This document shows, piece by piece, positions 43,872 to 52,123 of a stretch of DNA of 64,000 nucleotides. The notes beneath the pieces are model-generated. The model worked only from the letters and a program-made list of their open reading frames with translations. It did not search any database and was not told the origin of the DNA. Location of the stretch: the NCBI GenBank assembly GCA_041395725.1, contig JAWKZW010000001.1:1426001-1490000 (forward strand), in the 5' to 3' direction. Numbering within the stretch: the first letter of the stretch is position 1; every line of letters starts with the position of its first letter. The position numbers and the translations under genes were made by a program. This DNA is from Gammaproteobacteria bacterium. Lineage in GTDB: Bacteria > Pseudomonadota > Gammaproteobacteria > Pseudomonadales > Pseudohongiellaceae.

Positions 43872-44596
43872 AGAAATTGAGCCTGTTCATGAGGTCCCTG
43901 TGTTTTTATGCCGGTTACATAGTAGTTACCGTTATTCTATCGTTTGCCTCCCTGTTACTGGTCTGGTTGTTTCCTGATTCTAAACGGCATCTGTTTCACA
44001 AATTGTGGTGCAGTCTGATGCTTGGCTGGTTGCGTTTCAGTTGCGGAATAACCTATCGGATAGAAGGTCTTGACAACATCCCTGACGAACCAGTTGTCGT
44101 CCTGGCAAATCATCAGAGCGAATGGGAAACCATGTTTGTTTATCGACACCTGGCACCGATCTGCCCGATATTGAAAAAAGAGCTTCTGGCCATTCCCGTC
44201 TATGGCTGGGCAATGCGACTGGTGAAACCGATCGCCATTGACCGCAGCAAACTTCACGAGGCCAGCCGGTCTATTCTCACGCAGGGCCGGGACCGGCTCG
44301 AAGGCGGCAGGTCGGTATTTATTTTCCCGGAGGGAACACGGGCACTACCAGGAAAGATAAAAAAATATTCTCGCAGCGGGGCTAAGCTGGCAATAGCAGC
44401 GGGTGTTCGTATTCTGCCCATTGCCCATGATTCCGGACATTGCTGGCCAGCCCACAGATTTTTAAAACTTCCCGGTACCATTCATGTCTATATAGGCATG
44501 CCACTGAGTACCCGGAATGCCGATAGCTCAGGCCTCACAGCTCAAGTCGAACAGTGGACGCGACAACATATTGCTTTCAGCCCCAGCGAGGTTTGA
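43868..44596 (+). CDS. plsC: 1-acyl-sn-glycerol-3-phosphate acyltransferase (PlsC/LPLAT family)
   Basis: The enzyme acylates lysophosphatidate to phosphatidate in membrane lipid synthesis. The 242-residue protein has an N-terminal membrane segment (about 10-35). The acyltransferase motif is NHQSEWE with H82 and E87 (HX4E rather than the common HX4D), and the substrate motif FPEGTR (153-158) is intact. The HX4E form occurs in homologues beside gmhB in Pseudomonas. It converges on gyrB with only 14 bases between stops. Confidence 0.92.
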   Translation: MKKLSLFMRSLCFYAGYIVVTVILSFASLLLVWLFPDSKRHLFHKLWCSLMLGWLRFSCGITYRIEGLDNIPDEPVVVLANHQSEWETMFVYRHLAPICPILKKELLAIPVYGWAMRLVKPIAIDRSKLHEASRSILTQGRDRLEGGRSVFIFPEGTRALPGKIKKYSRSGAKLAIAAGVRILPIAHDSGHCWPAHRFLKLPGTIHVYIGMPLSTRNADSSGLTAQVEQWTRQHIAFSPSEV

Positions 44597-44610
44597 TTGA
44601 TAACTTATTG

Positions 44611-47034
44611 TCAAATATCCAGGTTTTGAACTGACAGGGCATTGGCCTCGATAAATTCCCTACGGGGTTCTACCTGGTCTCCCATCAGTGTTGTAAACAA
44701 CTGATCAGCACCGATAGCATCTTCAATAGTTACCTGTAACATGCGCCGGTTTTCCGGGTCCATTGTTGTCTCCCATAACTGATCGGGATTCATTTCTCCA
44801 AGCCCTTTATAACGCTGCAGGTAGTGCCCCTTCATGGCGTCGGCGATCAGCCACTGTATGGCCTCATCGAAGGATGAAACTTCCCGGGTCTTCTCACCCC
44901 GCTGAACGTAGGCACCCGCTTCCAGGAGTCCATCCAAGGTTTTACCCAGACGGGTTAATGCTCGGTATTCTCCTGAACTGAAAAAATCCCGGCTGAATGC
45001 AAAAGATTTCTGCAAGCCATGAAGATTCAGTACGGCCTCCGGTAAGAATATGTGCCTTTCCTCGTCTTCTTTGAGCTTAAGCGTATAGTAAGTGCTTACT
45101 TGCGGCTTCTTTTCGGCTAGTTTTTCGACCAGTTCCTCAATCCAGGCCTGGGCTTTGTTCCTATCGGAAAGGATCTCTTCGGTAAGCGGCGGAGTATAGA
45201 TCATCGATTCCAGTACCTCTGCCGGGTAGAACCTGCCCAAGCGATTGACGATGGCGTGAGCATCATTGTATTCCTTAACGATGGATTCCAGGGAATCCCC
45301 GGATATTGGTGGGGAGTTTTTACTGATATAGAGGCTGGCTCCATCCAGCGCCACCTGGGTCTGATACGCTGCGAGCTCTACATCGTCTTTCAGGTATTGC
45401 TCTTGCTTGCCTTTACGAACCTTGTATAACGGCGGCTGGGCGATAAAAATGTGCCCTCTCTCAACCAGTTCCCGCATTTGACGAAAAAAGAATGTCAGCA
45501 GCAATGTCCTGATGTGAGAACCATCCACATCGGCATCTGTCATGATAATGATACTGTGGTAACGCAAGCTATCTGGGTTGAAATCTTCGTTACCGATACC
45601 ACAGCCCAATGCCTTAATCAGTGTGCCAATCTCCGCGGAACTCAGCATTTTGTCAAAGCGGGCCTTTTCAACGTTCAAAATCTTACCCTTGAGTGGCAGG
45701 ATAGCCTGGTTCTTTCTATTTCTACCCTGTTTTGCGGAACCGCCCGCGGAATCGCCCTCCACTATGTATATTTCTGACAAGGAAGGATCTTTTTCCTGAC
45801 AATCCGCCAGCTTGCCGGGTAGGCCAGCCACGTCCAGAGCACCCTTACGACGAGTCATCTCCCTGGCCTTTCTGGCAGCTTCACGAGCTCGCGCAGCATC
45901 AATGATTTTTCCAACTATCAGCTTGGACTCATGGGGATTTTCCAGCAGATAGTCAGTAAAATAGCTGGCCATCTCCTGTTCCACCACGGACTTTACCTCT
46001 GAGGAAACCAGTTTATCTTTTGTTTGAGAAGAGAACTTGGGATCCGGCACCTTCACTGAAATTACTGCTGTCAGCCCCTCCCTGGCGTCATCCCCGGTGG
46101 TATTTACCTCTTTACCTTTCTTTGATGACACCTCTTTATCAATGTAATTATTCAGCACCCTTGTCAGTGCGGCGCGGAACCCAGCCAGGTGAGTACCGCC
46201 ATCCTTCTGTGGGATGTTATTGGTATAGGCGAAAATGTTTTCCTGGTAGGAGTCGTTCCACTGCAACGCAACTTCAACGGTGATGCCGTCGTCCTCTCGC
46301 TCCGACCTGAAGTAAAACATCTTATTGATAGTGGATTTATTAATATTCAGGTACTCAATAAATGCCCGGAGGCCACCGTCGTATTTGTAAACTTCCGCTT
46401 TACCGGTCCGCTCGTCAGTTAGCCGGATGGATACGCCAGCATTGAGGAAAGCCAATTCCCGCAGCTTCTTGGCGAGTATTTCAAAGTGAAACTCCACATT
46501 GGAGAAAGTTTCTTTAGAGGGTTTGAATGTACATTCTGTGCCAGTTCTGGTTGTATCCCCCACGACAGCAAGTGGGGCGTCCGGAACACCATGGCGGTAA
46601 ATCTGCTCGTGTACCTTACCGTTCCGACGAATAGTCAGGGTAAGCTCTTCGGAAAGAGCATTGACCACAGAGACTCCGACGCCGTGGAGTCCCCCGGACA
46701 CCTTATAACTGTTGTCATCAAACTTACCGCCAGCATGTAGGACGGTCATAATGACCTCTGCCGCGGAGACGCCTTCCTTATGCATTTCGGTAGGGATACC
46801 ACGTCCGTTGTCTGTTACCGTTACAGTCTCTCCCAAATGTATGGTGACATCAATTTGGTCACAATGACCCGCCAAAGCCTCATCGATAGAGTTATCAACG
46901 AGCTCGAAAACCATGTGGTGCAACCCCGTGCCGTCGTCGGTATCGCCGATGTACATGCCCGGTCGTTTGCGGACAGCATCCAAACCTTTTAAAACCTTGA
47001 TGCTGTCCGACGTGTAGCTGGATTCGTTGCTCAT
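44611..47034 (-). CDS. gyrB: DNA gyrase subunit B
   Basis: GyrB supplies ATPase and part of the cleavage core of the type II topoisomerase that introduces negative supercoils. The 807 residues include the GHKL ATPase (ELVDNSIDEALAGHCD, GGLHGVGVSVVNALS), the transducer, the Toprim domain (EGDSAGGSAKQGRNRKNQAI and IIMTDADVDGSHIRTLLLTF, quoted in part), and the C-terminal gyrB region ending in QNLDI. It is the fourth gene of the dnaA-dnaN-recF-gyrB series. Complete and ordinary. Confidence 0.98.
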   Translation of the reverse strand: MSNESSYTSDSIKVLKGLDAVRKRPGMYIGDTDDGTGLHHMVFELVDNSIDEALAGHCDQIDVTIHLGETVTVTDNGRGIPTEMHKEGVSAAEVIMTVLHAGGKFDDNSYKVSGGLHGVGVSVVNALSEELTLTIRRNGKVHEQIYRHGVPDAPLAVVGDTTRTGTECTFKPSKETFSNVEFHFEILAKKLRELAFLNAGVSIRLTDERTGKAEVYKYDGGLRAFIEYLNINKSTINKMFYFRSEREDDGITVEVALQWNDSYQENIFAYTNNIPQKDGGTHLAGFRAALTRVLNNYIDKEVSSKKGKEVNTTGDDAREGLTAVISVKVPDPKFSSQTKDKLVSSEVKSVVEQEMASYFTDYLLENPHESKLIVGKIIDAARAREAARKAREMTRRKGALDVAGLPGKLADCQEKDPSLSEIYIVEGDSAGGSAKQGRNRKNQAILPLKGKILNVEKARFDKMLSSAEIGTLIKALGCGIGNEDFNPDSLRYHSIIIMTDADVDGSHIRTLLLTFFFRQMRELVERGHIFIAQPPLYKVRKGKQEQYLKDDVELAAYQTQVALDGASLYISKNSPPISGDSLESIVKEYNDAHAIVNRLGRFYPAEVLESMIYTPPLTEEILSDRNKAQAWIEELVEKLAEKKPQVSTYYTLKLKEDEERHIFLPEAVLNLHGLQKSFAFSRDFFSSGEYRALTRLGKTLDGLLEAGAYVQRGEKTREVSSFDEAIQWLIADAMKGHYLQRYKGLGEMNPDQLWETTMDPENRRMLQVTIEDAIGADQLFTTLMGDQVEPRREFIEANALSVQNLDI

Positions 47035-47060
47035 TAATTACCTCGAGAACTGATTCAAAC

Positions 47061-48137
47061 TTAGTGGCTGATTTTACCATGTTCCACGTGGAACTTAGTC
47101 ACTGAAGCCTCCCAATCAAGGGAATATTTTAGAGTGGAGTCATCAACACAGGTTAGAAAAACCTGTCCTCCCATCTTCTGCAGGAACCGACAGATACTGC
47201 CGCGATTGGCCTCATCCAACTCGGCAGGCAGGTCATCCACCAGGAAAACACAACGTCTGTTCTCTGTCTCAGACTGAATCACTCCCTGGGCCAACTTTAA
47301 CGCACTAACCAGCATTTTTTGTTGCCCCCTGGAAAGCACTTCACTTGCCGCTACCCCTCCCTGCTTCACTATTATATCGGCACGGTGAGGGCCATTCTGT
47401 GTAATACCGCTCCTGATATCCTGGCTTTCATTCCTGCTCAGAACATCCATTAGACCCAGGTCGGCGTCCCATCCTCGACGATATTGCAAAGTTAAATCGG
47501 TGAGGGTAGTGATCTCCTTGAGAACACTGGTAAAAACTGGCAGGAAATGGTCAAAATAGCGTGCTCTGGCTCTATCCACCTGCTCTGCTTCTCTTGCCAA
47601 TTCGGCATTCCATGCGCGTAATTGATCTCTGTCCGGCCGATTGGATTTAAGCAGATAGTTGCGATTGGCCAGGCATTTCCGACTGTTTCTCCAGTGTTCC
47701 ACAAACGATGGTTCCACGTGAAACACACCCCAATCCAGAAAACGTCGTCGTTCTCGAGGACTACCTTCGAGCAATCGAAAAGTGGTTGAATCCAACACCT
47801 GAACGGGGAGTAGCCTGGCCACTTCAACCCAGTTGGGTTGTTTTTCCCCCTGTAACTTAAGAACCGGCTTCTGGTTCCGGAACTTCTGCATACCAATATT
47901 CACCCCGCCAGCGAGCGCGGCGAATACTGTAAGTTCGTTAGAGACATGGTTAATCAGCGGGGCAGTCTTGGTACTCCGAAAGGACTTTCCTGTAGCCAGA
48001 AGGTGAATAGCTTCAAGAATACTGGTTTTACCGCTGCCATTAGCGCCAAAAATCAGATTTACGCACGGGTCTGCCGTTAAAGTGAGTTTTTCTATATTTC
48101 GAAACTGACTGAACTCTAGGCGCTGAAATGTGGACAT
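47061..48137 (-). CDS. recF: DNA replication and repair protein RecF
   Basis: RecF helps RecOR load RecA at single-stranded gaps. The 358-residue SMC-like ATPase has Walker A GANGSGKT (31-38), the signature region SRGQQKMLV and Walker B FLVDDLPAELD. The ATG at 48137 gives MSTFQRLEF; an upstream TTG at 48149 is less likely. The gene carries two parS-like sequences, one in its last codons and one about a third of the way in, so the coding sequence also holds segregation sites. Confidence 0.96.
   Translation of the reverse strand: MSTFQRLEFSQFRNIEKLTLTADPCVNLIFGANGSGKTSILEAIHLLATGKSFRSTKTAPLINHVSNELTVFAALAGGVNIGMQKFRNQKPVLKLQGEKQPNWVEVARLLPVQVLDSTTFRLLEGSPRERRRFLDWGVFHVEPSFVEHWRNSRKCLANRNYLLKSNRPDRDQLRAWNAELAREAEQVDRARARYFDHFLPVFTSVLKEITTLTDLTLQYRRGWDADLGLMDVLSRNESQDIRSGITQNGPHRADIIVKQGGVAASEVLSRGQQKMLVSALKLAQGVIQSETENRRCVFLVDDLPAELDEANRGSICRFLQKMGGQVFLTCVDDSTLKYSLDWEASVTKFHVEHGKISH
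47080..47095. promoter_or_regulatory. parS-like ParB-binding site (3' end of recF)
   Basis: TGTTCCACGTGGAACT matches the bacterial parS consensus TGTTNCACGTGNAACA at all but the last base, with a perfect central palindrome. It encodes the KFHVEH part of RecF. Confidence 0.85.
47710..47725. promoter_or_regulatory. parS-like ParB-binding site (inside recF)
   Basis: GGTTCCACGTGAAACA, read on the other strand as TGTTTCACGTGGAACC, matches the parS consensus at all but one end base. It lies 630 bases from the first site and about 11 kb from parAB. Confidence 0.85.
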
Positions 48138-48254
48138 GCCCGCTCGCAAGCGTTAACTGAATGGAAATCAAGGCAATTAACCCAGACATGACGAAAGGCG
48201 GGAAGGGGAAGCCGAAGACTTCCCGGACCCTTCCTTAACCTTGCCTTTGCTGCT

Positions 48255-49364
48255 CTAAAGCCGCATTGGCATTACCACATAAAGCGCTTCCGACGGTTCA
48301 CCGTCTTCCGCTTCGAGTAGAGCACTGCTATTGGGATCAGAAAGTGTCAGCCTGACTTTTGCGGTATTCAATGCAGTAAGCACATCAATCAGGTAGCTGA
48401 CATTAAAACCTATTTCTAACGGGTCCCCCGCATAGTCCACAGAGACAACTTCCTCGGCTTCTTCCTGCTCCGGATTATTTGCCAGAATCTTCAGCTCACC
48501 ATTGCTAAGAATGAGCCTCACACCACGATATTTTTCATTCGAAAGAATCGATACTCTTGAAAAAGCCTGGCGCAAATCCTTACGGTCTCCTATAACACTT
48601 TTGTTACCACCCTTGGGAAGTACCCGGTTATAGTCCGGAAATTTGCCGTCCACCAGCTTGGACGTAAAAGTGAAATCTCTCATCCGGGCCCGGATATGGT
48701 TACTACCGAAAACCAAGGTTATTTCACCCTCACCTTCGCTGATGAGTCGTGACAATTCCATGATTCCTTTACGAGGCAGAATAAGCTGTTGCGGCCCATC
48801 TGCCTCATTAGTCAGGGTAATAGTTTGCATGGCAAGACGATGACCATCGGTAGCAACAACTCGCAGGTAGTCAGGCGCTACCTCGAATAACATACCGTTG
48901 AGGTAGTAGCGCACATCCTGCTGCGCCATGGCAAAACTGGTGCTGTCCAACAACTCCTTCAATTTATGTTGTTCCACTGTTACTGAGGAAGTCCCAGTCT
49001 CATCCTCAGTAACAGGGAACTCTGAAGCTGGCAGAGTGGCCAGAGTAAATCGGCTGCGCCCTGATTTAATAACAACCTTGTCATCTGCTTGGGAAAAATC
49101 CAGAACCGAGCCGTCAGCGAGCGATTTACAAATATCAACCAGCTTCCGCGCGGGAACTGTTGCGGCGCCAGAATCCCCACCGGGATCCACCTGGACTCGC
49201 CCAACCAGTTCAACCTCAAGATCCGTCCCGGTGAGCGAAAGTTCTTCATCCTTCAATACCAGAAGAATATTGGCAAGAACAGGCAAGGTCTGTCGTCTCT
49301 CTACCACCCCACTGACCAGTTGAAGGGGTTTAAGCAAAGCATCCCTGGAAACGGTGAATCGCAT
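48255..49364 (-). CDS. dnaN: DNA polymerase III beta sliding clamp
   Basis: DnaN forms the dimeric ring that tethers replicative polymerase to DNA. The 369 residues fit three clamp domains. The N-terminus MRFTVSRDALLKPLQLVSGV and the C-terminal EALYVVMPMRL, part of the protein-binding pocket, are typical. It lies 38 bases downstream of dnaA and about 117 bases upstream of recF. Confidence 0.98.
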   Translation of the reverse strand: MRFTVSRDALLKPLQLVSGVVERRQTLPVLANILLVLKDEELSLTGTDLEVELVGRVQVDPGGDSGAATVPARKLVDICKSLADGSVLDFSQADDKVVIKSGRSRFTLATLPASEFPVTEDETGTSSVTVEQHKLKELLDSTSFAMAQQDVRYYLNGMLFEVAPDYLRVVATDGHRLAMQTITLTNEADGPQQLILPRKGIMELSRLISEGEGEITLVFGSNHIRARMRDFTFTSKLVDGKFPDYNRVLPKGGNKSVIGDRKDLRQAFSRVSILSNEKYRGVRLILSNGELKILANNPEQEEAEEVVSVDYAGDPLEIGFNVSYLIDVLTALNTAKVRLTLSDPNSSALLEAEDGEPSEALYVVMPMRL

Positions 49365-49401
49365 GTTTTTTCTCTTTATCTAGTGAATTTCTAAATAACT
49401 A

Positions 49402-50889
49402 CTATCCGGACAATGTTCGCAACAGATTGTTGTAGTCTTCCTCAATGTCAGTGGTGGTTTGCCTGAGTTTACTAATCTGGCGACAGGCATGCAGTACAGT
49501 TGTATGGTCTCTTCCACCAAAAGCATCGCCGATTTCCGGAAGGCTGTGGTTAGTCAATTCTTTCGACAGTGACATGGCTACCTGCCTTGGTCTTGCCACA
49601 GAGCGATTTCTTCTTTTTGACAACATATCACCCATTTTAATCTTGTAGTACTCGGCCACGGACCGCTGTATGTTGTCAATTGATACCATCTTGTCCTGCA
49701 AGGCGAACAAGTCTTTCAAGGCTTCTTTGATAAGTTCCAGGTTGATGGGCTTGCCGACAAAGTTTGAATGGGCAATAACTTTTTTCAGAGCACCTTCCAG
49801 TTCCCGCACATTAGAGCGAAGCCGCTGGGCAATATACATCGCCGCCTCGCTGGGCAGTTCGACCTGAACGAGAGCGGCTTTCTTGATCAGAATTGCGGCC
49901 CTCGTTTCAAGCTCTGGCGGTTCCACAGCAACCGTCAATCCCCACCCGAATCTTGACTTGAGCCTTTCCTCCAGGCCATTGATTTCCTTATGGTATCTAT
50001 CACAGGTCAAGATAATCTGCTGGCCACCCTCCAGCAGTGCGTTAAAGGTATGGAAAAATTCCTCCTGAGAACGCTCCTTTCCAGCAAAAAACTGAATGTC
50101 ATCAATCAACAGCGCATCGACTGATCGATAAAACCGCTTGAATTCGCTGATCGCATTCAATTGCAGCGCCGTTACCATCGTTGCCACAAAGGTCTCGGAG
50201 TGCAGGTAGACAATCTTTGCGTCGGGTTTTCTCTGTAACAGGTAGTTACCGATAGCATGCATCAGGTGTGTCTTACCCAGCCCCACACCCCCGTAGATAA
50301 ATAGTGGGTTATAGGCATTGCCGGGGTTTTGGGCTACCTGTAAAGCCGCGGCCCGGGCAAGCTGATTCGATTTACCGACGATGAAATTATCGAACGTGCT
50401 GTCGCTGTTCAGCTTGCTCTTGTGGCTGATTTTACCGGCAATCAATGAACGTCGACTGGTCCTGGCCGGCGTTATTCCTGTGTTTGCCCCCGGAACCGGC
50501 TCTGCTAGCTGACCTTGACCGTCAGTGATATCCAGGGCCTCTCCGACATCAGCCAGAGGCGTCTCGTCGAATTCATTCGATCGATGCTCTGAAGTTTCAA
50601 CTGCAACCCGCTGCTGCGGGGCTGTAAACCCGTTAACCGTGCTATCCACCCGCTTATCAGAGACAAATACGACGATATTCTTCTCGTTGCTTTCTCGCTT
50701 CAACAATTCTTCGATACGCTGCTTATACTTTTCCTCAACCCAGTCCCTCACAAACCGGTTAGGCGCAATCAGAGTCAGCGATTGCGAATCCACCTCTATT
50801 CTTAAGGGTCTTATCCAGGTATTGAACTGTTGAAGGGGAAGCTCATCTTTTAACGTTTCTATGCAACTCTGCCATTTAACTGCCAGCAC
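49402..50889 (-). CDS. dnaA: Chromosomal replication initiator DnaA
   Basis: DnaA opens oriC by binding DnaA boxes. The 495-residue protein has domain I (1-90), a variable linker (91-160), the AAA+ core with Walker A GGVGLGKTH (from 200) and Walker B ALLIDDIQFF, and the C-terminal DNA-binding domain with the signature GGRDHTTVLHAC. The start is GTG at 50889 with GGAAGG upstream. It faces rpmH across the probable origin. Its promoter seems to overlap a DnaA box, consistent with the autoregulation known for dnaA. Confidence 0.98.
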   Translation of the reverse strand: MLAVKWQSCIETLKDELPLQQFNTWIRPLRIEVDSQSLTLIAPNRFVRDWVEEKYKQRIEELLKRESNEKNIVVFVSDKRVDSTVNGFTAPQQRVAVETSEHRSNEFDETPLADVGEALDITDGQGQLAEPVPGANTGITPARTSRRSLIAGKISHKSKLNSDSTFDNFIVGKSNQLARAAALQVAQNPGNAYNPLFIYGGVGLGKTHLMHAIGNYLLQRKPDAKIVYLHSETFVATMVTALQLNAISEFKRFYRSVDALLIDDIQFFAGKERSQEEFFHTFNALLEGGQQIILTCDRYHKEINGLEERLKSRFGWGLTVAVEPPELETRAAILIKKAALVQVELPSEAAMYIAQRLRSNVRELEGALKKVIAHSNFVGKPINLELIKEALKDLFALQDKMVSIDNIQRSVAEYYKIKMGDMLSKRRNRSVARPRQVAMSLSKELTNHSLPEIGDAFGGRDHTTVLHACRQISKLRQTTTDIEEDYNNLLRTLSG

Positions 50890-50948
50890 TGTAGCCTTCC
50901 CCGATAGTGTTCTAAGAAGTTTTTCTTATTGGTAACTGAAGGGATGCA

Positions 50949-50978
50949 ATTCTAACTCAACCGCAAAAATCTTATCCA
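50949..50978 (-). promoter_or_regulatory. Candidate dnaA promoter overlapping a DnaA box
   Basis: On the minus strand TGGATA (complement of 50973-50978) and TAGAAT (complement of 50949-50954) are 18 bases apart. The -35 lies within the DnaA box TGTGGATAA. Confidence 0.4.
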
Positions 50979-50980
50979 CA
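50972..50980 (+). promoter_or_regulatory. DnaA box 1
   Basis: TTATCCACA, a perfect consensus DnaA box on the plus strand, dnaA side of the origin. Confidence 0.85.
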
Positions 50981-51120
50981 GCCCTGACGATTCTTTGTGT
51001 CTCTTGGATAGTTATATTTATTCATTTAATTCAATAAGTTAATTAACTAAAGGAAAAAAGGCTCGATAAATACAGTCTTAAATTTTTCCACTATTAAGAA
51101 AAAATCCTGGCTTAATAACC

Positions 51121-51129
51121 TGTGGATAA
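51121..51129 (-). promoter_or_regulatory. DnaA box 2
   Basis: TGTGGATAA on the plus strand, a perfect consensus box on the minus strand, at the rpmH side of the AT-rich block. Confidence 0.85.
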
Positions 51130-51200
51130 CATGTTTCTATTATGACCATAAGAATCACGGGCAACACGCTGTCTGGATCCTCTCGGAAATTCGCCAAGGA

Positions 51201-51229
51201 TTGCAAGTTGCCCACAAAACCAATAGAAT
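51201..51229 (+). promoter_or_regulatory. Promoter of rpmH-rnpA-yidD-yidC
   Basis: TTGCAA (51201-51206) and TAGAAT (51224-51229) with exact 17-base spacing, about 60 bases upstream of rpmH. Four and five of six matches to consensus. Confidence 0.6.
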
Positions 51230-51290
51230 TCGCCCTCCTTTTTACAGCGAGGCTTCACCTTCTGTAAAGCGACTTACTGGAACCCAGAAC

Positions 51291-51425
51291 ATGAAACGAA
51301 CATTTCAACCCAGTGTACTCAAGCGAGCACGTACGCACGGTTTCCGTGCCAGAATGGCTACCAAAGGCGGCAGGCTCGTTATAAAGCGACGTCGAGCCAA
51401 AGGCCGTGCCAGACTTTCGGCTTAA
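51291..51425 (+). CDS. rpmH: 50S ribosomal protein L34
   Basis: L34 is a small 23S rRNA-binding protein. The 44-residue product MKRTFQPSVLKRARTHGF... is nearly invariant in gammaproteobacteria, with the Arg/Lys-rich end KRRRAKGRARLSA. The ATG at 51291 is the true start; an in-frame upstream extension is noncoding. First gene of the conserved rpmH-rnpA-yidD-yidC-mnmE string. Confidence 0.99.
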   Translation: MKRTFQPSVLKRARTHGFRARMATKGGRLVIKRRRAKGRARLSA

Positions 51426-51460
51426 AATCCGTCAATCTCCAACCACGGAATCCGATTACT

Positions 51461-51841
51461 GTGCCTGGCTATGGCTTTCCCAGAAAGCTCAGGCTTCTTG
51501 ATGCCAGTCAGTTCAAAGCAGTTTTCGGCAACGCAAGCTACAAAGTCTCCAATCGCTACTTCCTGATACTGGCCCGTGACAATCAACTGGAACACGGCCG
51601 GGTGGGCCTGGTAATTGGTAAAAAGCACCTGCCTAAAGCTGTTCAGAGAAACCGGATCAAGCGATTACTGAGAACCTCTTTTCGCTTGAATCAGGATTTG
51701 CTCCGCGGCCTCGACATCGTTATTCTTGCGCGCAGTAACATGAACCCGTTAGAAAACCGGCAGATCGACGAAATAATCCAGCAGTTGTGGCTAGACCTGA
51801 TTAAAAAATCCAAGGCTAATCCCCAAAATCGACGCGACTGA
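51461..51841 (+). CDS. rnpA: Ribonuclease P protein component
   Basis: RnpA helps the RNase P RNA mature the 5' ends of tRNAs. The 126-residue basic protein begins FPRKLRLLDASQFKAVF and holds the signature AVQRNRIKRLLR (RNR motif). The start is GTG at 51461, 35 bases after rpmH. Size and basic character are normal. Confidence 0.96.
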   Translation: MPGYGFPRKLRLLDASQFKAVFGNASYKVSNRYFLILARDNQLEHGRVGLVIGKKHLPKAVQRNRIKRLLRTSFRLNQDLLRGLDIVILARSNMNPLENRQIDEIIQQLWLDLIKKSKANPQNRRD

Positions 51842-51864
51842 AAAGGCTGGGCAAAGACCTCTCG

Positions 51865-52116
51865 ATGATAAACAGACTTGTCATAAAACTTATCTCTTTC
51901 TATCAGGTCGGAATCAGCATTTTCTTCGGCTCTCGCTGTCGTTTTTATCCCAGCTGCTCGCAATATACCAAGGAAGCCATTCAGCTCCATGGCCTTGGTA
52001 AAGGCATAGCCCTGGGAACCCGACGCATTACCCGTTGTCACCCCTGGCATGAAGGGGGCTACGATCCGGTTCCAGGTTCCACGCCTGGTGAACAAGAAAC
52101 AGTTACTGGGAAATAA
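51865..52116 (+). CDS. yidD: Membrane protein insertion efficiency factor YidD
   Basis: YidD assists YidC-dependent membrane insertion. The 83 residues have the family features: an amphipathic N-terminus, then CRFYPSCSQYTKEAIQLHG with its three Cys, and the RCHPWHEGGYDPVP signature. It sits between rnpA and yidC as in most bacteria. Confidence 0.95.
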   Translation: MINRLVIKLISFYQVGISIFFGSRCRFYPSCSQYTKEAIQLHGLGKGIALGTRRITRCHPWHEGGYDPVPGSTPGEQETVTGK

Positions 52117-52123
52117 AGTCATC

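Larger units (their letters stand above)
50890..51290. other. Probable chromosomal replication origin oriC (dnaA-rpmH gap)
   Basis: The 401-base gap carries two perfect DnaA boxes in opposite orientation (50972-50980 and 51121-51129) flanking an AT-rich block of about 130 bases (roughly 50990-51120) with runs such as TTCATTTAATTCAATAAG. Leftward dnaA and rightward rpmH diverge from it, and genes on both sides read away from it. The same gap is the origin in Pseudomonas. I see few further boxes, so it may be compact. Confidence 0.75.
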
